The translations under genes and the position numbers were made by a program. A stretch of 64,000 bases of DNA, from NCBI RefSeq assembly GCF_910594005.1, contig NC_057832.1, positions 104,481,152-104,545,151 on the forward strand. Direction: 5' to 3'. This DNA is from Cervus elaphus. Lineage: Eukaryota; Chordata; Mammalia; Artiodactyla; Cervidae. Shown here piece after piece: positions 34,501 through 46,500 of this stretch; position 1 is the stretch's first letter, and each line of letters opens with the position of its first letter. The notes beneath the pieces were generated by a model. The model saw nothing but the letters and a program-made list of their open reading frames with translations. It had not been told where the DNA came from and did no database searches.

Positions 34501-37500
34501 ACAAAGGACCCCTAACTGGGTGGCTCAGAAAAACAGATAATAATTGTCTCACAGTCCCAGGAGCTGGAAGTCCTAAGTCAAAGTATTGGCGGGGTCCTGC
34601 TCCCCCTGATGGCTGTAGGAGAGAATCCTGTCTTGCCTCTTGTAGTTTCTGGTGTTTGCCAGAAACCCGTAACATTCCTTTGTTTGTAGATGCATCAGTG
34701 CAACCCTCCGTCTTCACTTGCGTTTCTCCCTGTGTGTCTCTGCATCTTGTCCAAATTTTCCTGTTTATAAGGACACCCGAAATATTGGACTGGAGCCTAA
34801 CCCAGTGACCTCATTTTAGCATTATTGCCTCTATAAAAACTCATTTCCAAGTGAGATCACATTCTGAGGTGCTGGAGTTTACCTTCAACATATTTTTTGG
34901 GGGGAAATACAGTTAAGTTCATAACAATACCTAAGAGAAATGAAAACATATGTCCAAACAAAAACTTGTACACAAACTTTCAAAGCAGCATTATTCATAA
35001 AAGACAAAATATAGAGGCAACCCAAATGCCCATCAATGGGTGACTGGACAGATGAAATATGTAGTATGTCCATACAATTAAATAGTATTTAGCATTAAAA
35101 AATAATTAGTGAACATGCTATAATGTGGATGAGCTTTGATATCATTATTACATGAAAGAAGCCAATCACAGAGGATCACATATTGTAGGATTGTATTGGT
35201 ATAAAATCTCCAGGGTAAGCAAATCTATATAGACACAAAATAGATTGTTTGTCTCCTGGGACTGAGTTGGAGGGGAAGAGGGTGGAGTGAAGGGTGACTG
35301 CTGATACATGCAGGGTTTCTTATTGGGGTGGGGAAGATGTTCTAAAACTGATTGTGGTGATATTTGCACAACTCTGAATATACTAAAAGCCATTGTATAC
35401 ATTAAATGGGTCAGTTGTATGTGGTATGGTATGTGAATTACTAAAACTACAAAATAATTTAATCAATGAGATTTAAAAATGAGAGGATTTGATATAGCCC
35501 TGGAAAGCAGTAGTTTGGGGCAAATACATGGAAGTGACAGGTAACAAAGGAGATATGCATGGATGTGGAGTATAGAATAAATAAAAAAATTAAACACAGC
35601 TTTGACCACGGGGGCAGAAATGGATTTATAAGCATTACTGAGGCTTCCCTGGTGGCTCAGATGGTAAAGAATCCGCCTGCAATGCAAGAGACCTGGGTTT
35701 GATCCCTGGGTTGGGAAGATCTCCTGGAGAAGGGAATGGCAATCCACTCCAGTATTCTTACCTGGAGAATCCCATGGACAGAGGAGCCTGGTGGGCGACA
35801 GTCCATGGGGTCACAAAAGAGTCAGACAGGACTGAGTGGCAGACACTGACTGACTGAGAAATGAGTGGGCATTTGTTCTTAGGCTTCATTTAACTTTTCT
35901 TGTGAAGGTTTTTCTTCCTTTAATTTGGAGTGTATGGAACTAAATTACCTTTCAGAGATTAATGATCTAGGAGCGACCTTAAATTATAACTCCTATCCCT
36001 GTCAGTGTAAACAGGCTGTATAGAAAATGTTTTCATTTGGGGAATAACTGATTTAAAATAGCAGTGTTCATGCTCGAAGAGGTCAGTTACACGAAGAGTA
36101 GAAGGTATGTGTAGAGAAAGGTATAAGGCTGGCAGGTGTCTGCAGGGGAAGAGAAGGGAGGTATCTGGGAGGGAGACAGGGAAGGTAGAAACGGTAGGGT
36201 TGGTGACCAGGAAGTATGGCAGACATTCAGGGGGAAAAATGGGCAGAAAAACCAGAATATACCCTTAGGCACAAGCCAATAGCTGGGAAACGAATGAGTG
36301 AAAATTGCAGTTTGTCCATAGGAAGTCTTTTAAAAATTTTTTAAATTATTTATTTTAATTGGAGTCTAATTCCTTTACATTGTTGTGGTGGTTTTTGCCA
36401 TACATTGGCATGAACCAGAGGAAGTCTTAAGAGTGGTTTGTGATCTTGGCTCCCCCATCCTTGGGAGGAGGGCAACTTTGTTCCCTTTTGGTCTATAGTA
36501 CCCCCTGGTGGTACTGTTGTTAAGATTCATCAAGGTTCTTTGCTGTTGTTAAGATTCCCTGTAGTAACTTCCATGCCTAACATGGAAGAAAATGACTTCA
36601 TGTGCTGGAAATAGACTGGACTAGATTTTAGGAGCACATCATAAATTATTTGTTATCTGTTGTTTTAGGAATCCTCTAAATGCCAATTCCCTCTACTAAA
36701 GTTTCTCTTACAGTGTATGTTGAAAAATAAGTTCCAAGTATTCTATGCCACAGCTCCAAGAATTAAGCATAAGTCACTTTTTAAAGATCAGAGGAAAGTG
36801 TTTATTTCTTCCATGTCATTTCTGATAATTTAGTGAGATCACAGCCCTTTAAAAACTTTATTGTAGATGTATATACTCACTGGAATAGGAATACCAAAAT
36901 TAGTTATCTTATATGTCATTAACCTTCAAGAGTCCATGTGTGAAGGCTACATGTGTTATTATGTTAGTCACTTCAGTCATGTCCAACTCTTTGTGGCCCC
37001 GTGGACTATAGTTTGCCAGGCTCCTTTGTCCATGGAATTCTCCAGGCAAGAATACTGGAGTTGGTAGACATTCTTTTCTGCAAGGGCTCTTCCCAACCCA
37101 GAGATCTAACCAGGGTCTCCTGCATTGCTGGTGGGTCTTCTTGGAAAGTTAGGAAACCTAATTTTCATTTGTTACTTGATAAATTCTCAATCTAAAAGAA
37201 ACCTTCTATTGAATTTGGAAAATATATTGATTCTGGTAAAGATAGAAGGCAGGAAGAGAAGGGTATGACAGAGGACGAGGTGGTTGGATGGCATCACCGA
37301 CTCAGTGGACATAAGTTTGAGCAAGCTCCAGGAGGTGGTGCAGGACAGGGAAGCCTGGTGTGCTGCAGTCTGTGGGGTCACAGAGTCGGACACAACTGGG
37401 CCACTGAGCAACAACAAATTGAATCCAGATACTGACTTTCCAAGATTCCAAAAATTAAGTGAATCTTGCTTACTTTAAGGGCTTCCCAAGGGGCACAGTG

Positions 37501-40500
37501 GTAAAGAATTCGCCTGCCAATGCAGGAGATACAGGAGACGAGGTTTCAATCTGTGAGTCAGGGAGCTTCCCTAAAGTAGAAAGTGGCAACCTACTCCAGT
37601 ATTCTTGCCTGGAAAACTCCATAGGCAGAGGAATCTGGTGGTCTACAGTCCATGGGATTGCAGAGAGTCAGACATGACTGAGCAAGGAGCACACACACCC
37701 TTACTTTAAGGGGGAAAGTACAAGATTTTTCTAATATAAAAAGAAGATTGGCCAATTTATTTGTGTGTATATGTGTTTATTGTGTTAAAAAAAATGTAAA
37801 GGACTTCCCTGGTGGTCCAGTGGTTAAGAATCTGCCTGCCAGTGGAGGGGACATGGGTTCAATCCCTGGCCCAGGACGATTCCACATGTGGTGGGGGCAT
37901 CTAAGCCCATGCACCACAACTGCTGAGCCCATGTACCTAACGCCTGTGCTCTGCCAACGAGAGAAGCCACTGCAATGAGAAGTGTGTGCACCGAAACGAG
38001 AGAGTAGGTCCCACTTGCTGCAACAAGAGAAAGCCCTCACGCAACAATGAAGATATTTTTTAAAAAGACCATAAAATTTGCCATCTTAATTGCTAATTTA
38101 TTTTTACTGTGGATTTATGCTACTGTACATCCCCCTGTTTTTGGTTAATGTCTGTTACCCTAGTACAGTTACTCACAGCATCTCCTTTCACTTTCTAAAG
38201 TGCCCCAGTTTGGATGATAAATTATATGGTCATCTTATTATAAAGGTTATTCATCTGTATTAAGAATGAATCTTTGAAATGGGTGTGACCAGATTCCATA
38301 TTCCCTTATAAGTACACAAGTTGCTAAATTCTTTGCATTGGTCACAAAGGTAAAAATGAATGTTGTTGTAGACTGATCTGATTCCTAGTCCTGTTTTCTA
38401 GATATGTTTATGTAAAATTCTCCCCTACAAACAGGGTCTTTCAAGGAAATGGGCAATTTCCCCCCATACTGTTCTTAAGTTGTTTGACATACTTAAAGCA
38501 TCTTACCTTCTGTTGGGCAGAATACGGTAACTGACAGAATCAATGACAGCATACTGTCTTATAGAAATACCTTATTGTAACTTTGGATTGGAAAGAATGA
38601 TAAGCCATCCACGGAACTAATTGGGAAATCAGTCTGCCCTGAAGTCTCCAAGGGCCTTAAGATCGTTTGGCTCAGAGTATACACCTGTTACTCATCTGCT
38701 CTAGATTCTATATACCCCAACAATGGAGAAAGTTCCTAAGATGTTATTTTGTTTCTCAAATATTTGGTGCTATGATTCTACCCTGCTGCTGCTGCTGCTA
38801 AGTCACTTCAGTCCTGTCTGACTCTGTGCGACCCCATAGACGGCAGCCCACCAGGCTCCTCTGTCCACAGGATACTTACCACCTGAGCTGTTTTATTTTT
38901 TTTCCTGAAAAGTAGCCCTCCCTTGATCTATTCTGTTTGAAATACTGTTATGAGAAGCTGACTCGAGTATCTTTGGCATGTAAACTATAAAAAGGTAATT
39001 TCATGCAACTAATTGAGTCTTATGGTTTTTTACATTGTGGTTTGTGAATGACACCCCCTGGTACAGCTATACAAGATGGCCCTTTTTTGAGTGCATACTG
39101 TGCGCTAAACACAGTACTAGGCATTTTGCATACATGTTTCTGGTAGGAATTAGAACAAGTGCTTGAACTTACTGGAAAACTGTGGTTCGGTGTTTTGTTT
39201 TGCTTTGTTTCTGTGTCTTCCTCTGCTATTTAGTGTAGTCAAGTCATGTTTTTTTAATGTTTAAAATTTATTTTCGGCTGTTCTGGGTCCCTGCTGCTAC
39301 ATGGGCTTTCCTTTAGCTGTGGCGAGAGGGGCTACTCCCTAGCTGCAGTGTGTGGGTCTCTCATTGCGCTGGCTTCTCTTGCGGAACACAGGCTCAAGGG
39401 TGCGTGGGCTTCAGTAGTTGCAGCATGTGGGTTCAGTTGTTGTGATGGATGGGGTTAGCTTTTCCACTGCATGTGTGATCTTCCCGGACCAGGGATGGAA
39501 CCCGTGTCTCCTGCATTGGCAGGTGGACTCTTTACCCCTGAGCCGCCAGGGAAGCCTGTAAGTCAGGTTTTAAAATTTTCATTTGAACAATCATTGATTG
39601 TTTTCATTTTGTTTTGTTTGTTTGGTTTTTTAGATTTCACATGTAAGTGAGATCACATGGTATTTGTCTTTCTCTGCCTGATTTCGCTTAGCGTAATACC
39701 TTCTAGATCCATCCATATTGTCACAAATGGCAAGCTATCTTTTTTAACACTGAGTAATGTTTCATTGTGTGTATGCACCACATTCTTGTTTATCCATTAA
39801 TTTATCATTGAATACTTAGGTTGCTTCCATTTCTTGACTATTATAAATAATGTTCCAGTGAACATTGGTTTGCGTGTATTTTTTTTTTAATTAGTGCTTT
39901 TGTTTTCTTTGGATAAATACCCAGAAGTGAAACTGCTAGATCATATGGTGGCTCTATTTTTAATATTTTGAAAAACCTGCATATTGCTTTCCAGAATGGC
40001 TGCACCAGTTTACAGTCCTGCCAACAGTGCACAGGGTCCCCTTTCCTCCACATCTTTGCCAGCGGTGGTTATTTGTTGTCTTTCTGATGATAGCCACTCT
40101 GACAGGTATGAGGTGGTATCTCACTGTGGTTCTTGTTTGCATTTCCCTGAAGTTTAGTACACTGGAGTGTCTTTTTATGTGTCTGTTGGCCGTGTGCATT
40201 TCTCCTTTGGGAAACATTTATTCAGGTCCTCTGCCCATGTTTTAATCAGGTTGCTTGTTTGTTTGTTTTTTGATGCTGAATTGTTTGAATTCCTTGTCTA
40301 CTTTGGATATGAACCCCTTGTCGGATGTATCACTTTGCAGATATCTTTCCCCATTCAGAATGCTGCCCTTTTGTTGATAGTTTCCTTCTCTGTGCAAAGG
40401 CTTTTCAGTTTGGTATAGTGACATGGATTGCTTTACTTTTAACTTGATGGTAGTTCTTAATTCCTTCAGAAGAAAGAAGACTTAAATATGTGAAATACTA

Positions 40501-43500
40501 TATAGTAAGAAAACCTCTACGTGAAGGACTGCTTTATTGATTTTTAACAGCATAAACAACTACCCATGCTGTCCTAAGAAGTCTAGATGACAGCAGAGCC
40601 CACCTCTCACCACCTACCACCATGATGACTCCTAGCCCAGGCTTCGTATCCAATAGCTCCCTGCTCCTTCGCATTCCAGACGGGTGTGTTTCTTTCTCTG
40701 TGGTTGGCAGAGCCACTTCCTGTTTGTTTCCTGCCGGCCCACATTGGAGGAGAAGCGAGGTATTGAACTGAAGCATTGGATGTAGTCTGCATTTTGCCAG
40801 CGGAAGTGGATTGTTTAGTCTGGGTTCAAGAGAGGACTAGGCAGTTTCAAGTTTGGAGTAAAAGTGGCATGCAAGACGGGCTTGCCCCACTGAAGAACTT
40901 TGTGCAGCTACACACGTATCAAGGCAGAGAAGTGATGAAGTGAAATTAGAGACTTAAGGAGGAAAGGTCAGCTAGGACTTGCTGTGGGGACGGGGACTGA
41001 CTGACCAGTCACCTTTGGCATTTTGTGGGATATTTTCAGAAGTAGCAAAGTCAGGCCTCTCTTCTGTGAAGCAAATGCTTATCTAGTGGTATGGTTAAGC
41101 TTTCTCTTATTATAATTGATTTATAGAAACCTTCCTTTTTAAAAGTTGTAAACCATTTAGCTATAAAATTAGATGTAGGATGGATTCTACTCTCTGCCTT
41201 ATTCTGAATCAGAGGCTGTTATGTTATCATCATGTTACCTTACTCAAATAACCAATTTCTAATTGTCCCCTGGCCAGTCTTTTAAGTTGTACATGGATAG
41301 CATTCAAACCTAAAAGAAATAAAATTAAAAGTAGATGGACCATATATGAAATTCAGAATCTTGTGTCAGCTCTTATTTTGGCAATAGAAGAATACAGAAC
41401 TCTCATCACTAGTCACTGTCAGTGGGGTTTTAATTGTGACTGATGTGATTGGGAAAAGGAAGTGGGGCACCTCACATTTGTATAATTTGATCGGAGTTTT
41501 GCCCTCTTTCTCTAATTCCCAAAAATATGCATCATGGAATTGGGGTTTCCCAGGGCTTCCCAGGTAGCGCTAATGGTAAAGAACCCACTTGCCAATGCAG
41601 AAGACACGAGAGACTTGGGTTCGATCCCTGGGTCAGGAAGACCTCCTGGAGGGGGACATGGCAGCTCAGTCCAGTATTCTTGTCTGGAGAATCCCATGGA
41701 CAGAGGAGCCTGACGGGTTACAGTCCATGATCACAGAGTCAGACATGACAGAAGCAACTGAGCATGCACACGCACATCGTCCTGTAGAGATCTGTCTCCC
41801 CAAACACCTTTTCTCTTGTTTCCTGATACTCAAAGATTTTGGCAAACACTTTGGAGAAAACCAGAGAAAATATATAGAAGACAAATTTAATTTCAGTTGT
41901 TTGCTGTTTGTGTACTAAATACAAATGGCTTTTTCTTCAACCTTTTTGACCGTCTCTCTTTTTTCCTTAAAAAGGTAATAAAGGAATCACAATCTTTAGT
42001 CAGAGCTTCAACAGTAAGGGACCAGATTTAATTTGAAAGCTTAGAGAGTTCAGGTTCATTCATTTCAGCCTTGTGCCAAGGGTCCATTAAGTCAGGTGCC
42101 GTATATTCTTGGTACAAGGATGCAGCACCGGGACGTGGACGTGCAAAGTCTGTACTTATGAGGCACACTGTGAGTCTCCTTTTCAATCTCCTTCTGAAAC
42201 TTGGCTGGTACCGTACCTCCGACATAGTCCTCTGAGTGCTTTCATGTACAGACTGTATGTCTTAGAGCTTTTGCTAACATTCTGTTCCTAACAGCCTTTA
42301 CTTAATTCATATAGTTGTAATATCAGATCATTAAGCTAAAAAAATTCTGGATTCTAGCAGCCAACACATGATAAAATTCCTTACAGTTGAACAAACATTA
42401 CTAAATTCTTGCATAAGGCCCCATTCAAAAGCATGAGCATCACAAGAGTGGCTAAAACATGGTCTTATAATCCTGGTGGGAGAAGTGAGTATTTGCTCAG
42501 CCACCGCTGATAGAAGGCAGAGAGGTAGTGCTGTATATATGTGTGGGGATCTTCATGACTGTCCGTGGTTCCTGTTCCTGTTCAGTGATCAGGGGAGTCA
42601 TTGTAGACACAGTCTGGATTTTTGGAAGTTGGTCCTGTGTGCAGAGAATTAAGTTGTTTGGATTTCTTCCCATATTGGCTTTGAGTTACTCCTTTGACTC
42701 ACCACCAAACTTTCATTATTTCTTACTTGAAATATCCCAGTCATTAAAATGGATTGCAGTTAACTTTCAGATGCTTCTACATGGAAGATTCAAGAATTAA
42801 AGACAACAGTCGGGAGTTGGTGAAGGGGTTGATGCGGGATTAGATATTTCCCTTCCAAACATTCTTAGATGCCGTTTAAAACAATCTAAGCCCATTATCA
42901 GATGGAGGATGTGATATCTGGCCACTCATTATAACTTTCATATGATATTCCGGTTAATGCATTTGTAATATGATATTGCATAATATAGTATTGATTCGGT
43001 TTGATTTAATCCAATGCAGATGCATTTTTTAGCCTTAGGAGTTCTGCTTGCTTAACTCTCTTAGGACAAAGAATGTGGTTTATGCCAAAATTGAGTAATG
43101 AGTAATGGCTTCATTGTGGTTTTTCCTAATTTGCTTTTTTAAAATGTCAGTCACTAAGTCTTGACTGATTATTAAGCAATCTAAGTATTTTAAATATTTG
43201 TAAGTAATTAGTCTGCTCTGTGAATGGCTTGAGTAGTCATTACAGTGGAATGTCAACTTTATTTATTGGAAATATTTCTATTTCTGTTGAAATCTCCTTT
43301 CTTTATAGGTGAAATATTGTAGTTCTCGTGGCCTTTGTTTAGTTTGCTCTTTCATGTGGTCCCACACAAAGCCGGGTTGTTATCTAAGCCATAAGCATGA
43401 GCTTGAGAGTAACGCGCTTTAAAATAACACTTGTTACACCTGGTTAGATCTGAGGCCATGGTCAGATGAGTTCCATGTGTGCCCCTTGACCCTTGCCAAA

Positions 43501-46500
43501 GACCTAGCACTTTTCTCTGAGGTCACATCATAACCCCTAACCCTGGCCCATGATAATCCTCGTGTATTAGCTATTTCAAGGGGGATCAGACAAGTCAGTT
43601 CATCCCTGTTATTGTTTAGTTGCCAAGTTATGTCCTACTCTTTTGTGACCCCATGGACTGTAGCGTGCCAGGGTCCTCTGTCCATGGGATTTCCCAGGCA
43701 AGAATACTAGAATGACTGCCATTTCCTTCTCCGGGGATCTTCCCAACCCAGGGGTCGAGCCCTGGTCAACAGCATTGCAGGTGGATGTTTTACTGCTGAG
43801 CCACAGGCAAAGCCTGTTCATCCCTGTACTAGTCTCGAAAACATGAGACCACTAGATTCTGGTGTCCAGTTAGCACCCAGCCCTTCACAAGGGCAGAACA
43901 TGGACATAAGCATTCTCCTCTCTCATAGTACCATATTTCCATAGAGGTGGAAATAGCCATCGACGAGTCAGATGACCAGAGCTGAAGTCCTGGAATTTGG
44001 AAATTTTTTTAAAAGTCCAATTTTACTACCTTAACTGTCTTGTGATTAGAACCACAAACTTCTCTGAATCTGTTCAGTAGTTTTTCAAACATCTTTCTAG
44101 AGTTATAATTCATATGCCATACAGTTTATCCATTTAAAGTGTATAATTCAGTGGCTTTTCACAGAGTTGTTTATTCACAGAGTTGTCCATCTATCAGCAC
44201 AGTCAATTTCAGAACATTTTCATTACCCTAAAAAAAAAAAAAATCCCCATGCCTGGCTGTCACTGCCCAGTCCTCCTATCCCCTCTGGCCCTAAGCAACC
44301 ATACATCTATTTATGTCACTGTTAGATTTGCCAGCCCTGGCCCTCATGCGTGCTTAGTTGCTCAGCCGTGTCCGACTCTTTGTGATCCTTTGGATTGTAG
44401 CCTACCAGGCTCCTCTGCCCATGGGATTCTCCAGGCAAGGATACTGGAGTGGGTTGCCATGGCCTCTTCCAGAGGATCTTCTTGACCCAGGGATCAAACC
44501 CACGTTTCCTGTGCCTCCTGCATTGGAAGGTGGATTCTTTACCTGCTGAACCATCTTGGGAAGGCACCATTTGATTTAAATGGAATCATGCAGTATATAC
44601 TCCTTTGTGACTGGCTTCTTTCACTTAGCATACTGTTTCCAGGGGTTATCAATGTTTAGCATGTATCAGCACTTCATTCCTTTTTATTGCCAAATAATAA
44701 TCCATTGTCTGGATCTACCACATTTAATTCATCCATTCATCAGTTGGTGGACTTTTAGGCTGTTTTCATCTTTTGTCTATTATGAATGATGCTGCTCTGA
44801 GGGTTCGGGTATAGGCTTTTGTGTGGACATATGTTTGCATTTCTCTTGGGGATGTACCTAGGAGTAAAATTGCTGGGTCCCATGGTAATTCTGTGCTTAC
44901 CTGTTTGAAGAATTGCCAGACTGTTTTCCAAAGATTCCATAGGATCTTATACCCTAATTTACAGTGTATTAGGATTTCAGTTTCTCTATATCCTCAGCAG
45001 TCACCTGGCTCTAACCATGTGCTGTTGCATTCCGCTCTGACTGTCTCCAGGGGTTGCGTGTGGCAGCTGCTGTGCGTCCAGCTGACAGATCTGACCTGAT
45101 GGAGCCCGAGCGCTCTTAAAATCCAAGGCAGTCATCTCCCCACTAAACAGCTGGCTGCTGGTCTGAATTTATTTGTTCTTGCCAGCTTTAGTTTGGAATG
45201 GTAATCTTATGTAGGGTTGCAGTGTGAGGGTGGGGGCTTCGCCCACCCTCAGTGTGTTAGTAGCTTTCTCTTTAAATCTTCAACCTAGAAGAGAATTCCT
45301 AGTAGAGAAAGAAGAAATTACTTTTCGTGCTGTCCTTCTTCATGTCTGTTCTCTTTTTAAGTCCGTTCCTTCTACCTCACACCCTTGGTAATGGTGGTAA
45401 AGAAGAGTGTGTGTTTCTTTTTTTAATTAGACAGAGGCAGTGGAGGCCCAGAGAGGGCCTCTGAGTTATGACCATTGGTTAATAAAAATGACAAAATGCA
45501 TTGATAACTAACTGCCACTAACTTATTCTGCCATTCTCACCTTCCAAGTAAAGGAGGACCCTTGAACTTGCCTCAGAACTTGTTCTACCTAGATCCTTTC
45601 TGTTAATATAGCACAGAAGCATATGGTTAGAGTTTAGAAGTCTATATAATAAATGTCTGTTTTTAAAGCAGATAATTTGAACACTTTCAGTTGCCTTTTA
45701 ATTAGCTTAACTCCATCTCTTCAGGTCTCCTCTCTTCTCCTTGTCCATTTTGAATCAGAGAAATTTGAAAAACATTGTATTCTAATTGCAGACACCTAGG
45801 GTTCAGTTCAGTCCAGTCGCTCAGTCATGTCCGACTCTTTGCGACCCCATGAAACGCAGCACACCAGGCCTCCCTGTCCATCACCAACTCCCGGAGTTTA
45901 CTCAGATTCATGCCCATCGAGTCGGTGATGCCATCCAGCCACCTCATCCTCTGTCGTCCCCTTCTCCTCCTGTCCCCAATCCTTCCCAGCATCAGGGTCT
46001 TTTCCATTGAGTCAACTCTTCACATGAGGTGGCCAACGTATTGGAGTTTCAGCTTCAACATCAGTCCTACCAATGAACACCCAGGTCTGATCTCCTTTAG
46101 GATGGACTGGTTGGATCTCCTTGTAGTCCAAGGGACTCTCAAGAGTCTTCTCCAACACCACAGTTCAAAAGCATCAATTTTTCAGCGCTCAGCTTTCTTC
46201 ACAGTCCAACTCTCACATCCATGTGTGACCACTGGAAAAAACCAAAGCCTTGACTAGACGGGCCTTTGTTGACAAAGTAATGTCTCTGCTTTTCAATATG
46301 CTCTCTAGGTTGGTCATAACTTTCCTTCCAAGGAGTAAGCATCTTTTAATTTCATGGCTGCAGTCACCGTCTGCAGTGATTTTGGAGCCCAGAAAAATAG
46401 TCAGCCACTGTTTCCACTGTTTCCCCATCTATTTGCCATGAAGTGATGGGACCAGATGCCATGCTCTTAGTTTTCCGAATATTGAGCTTTAAGCCAGCTT

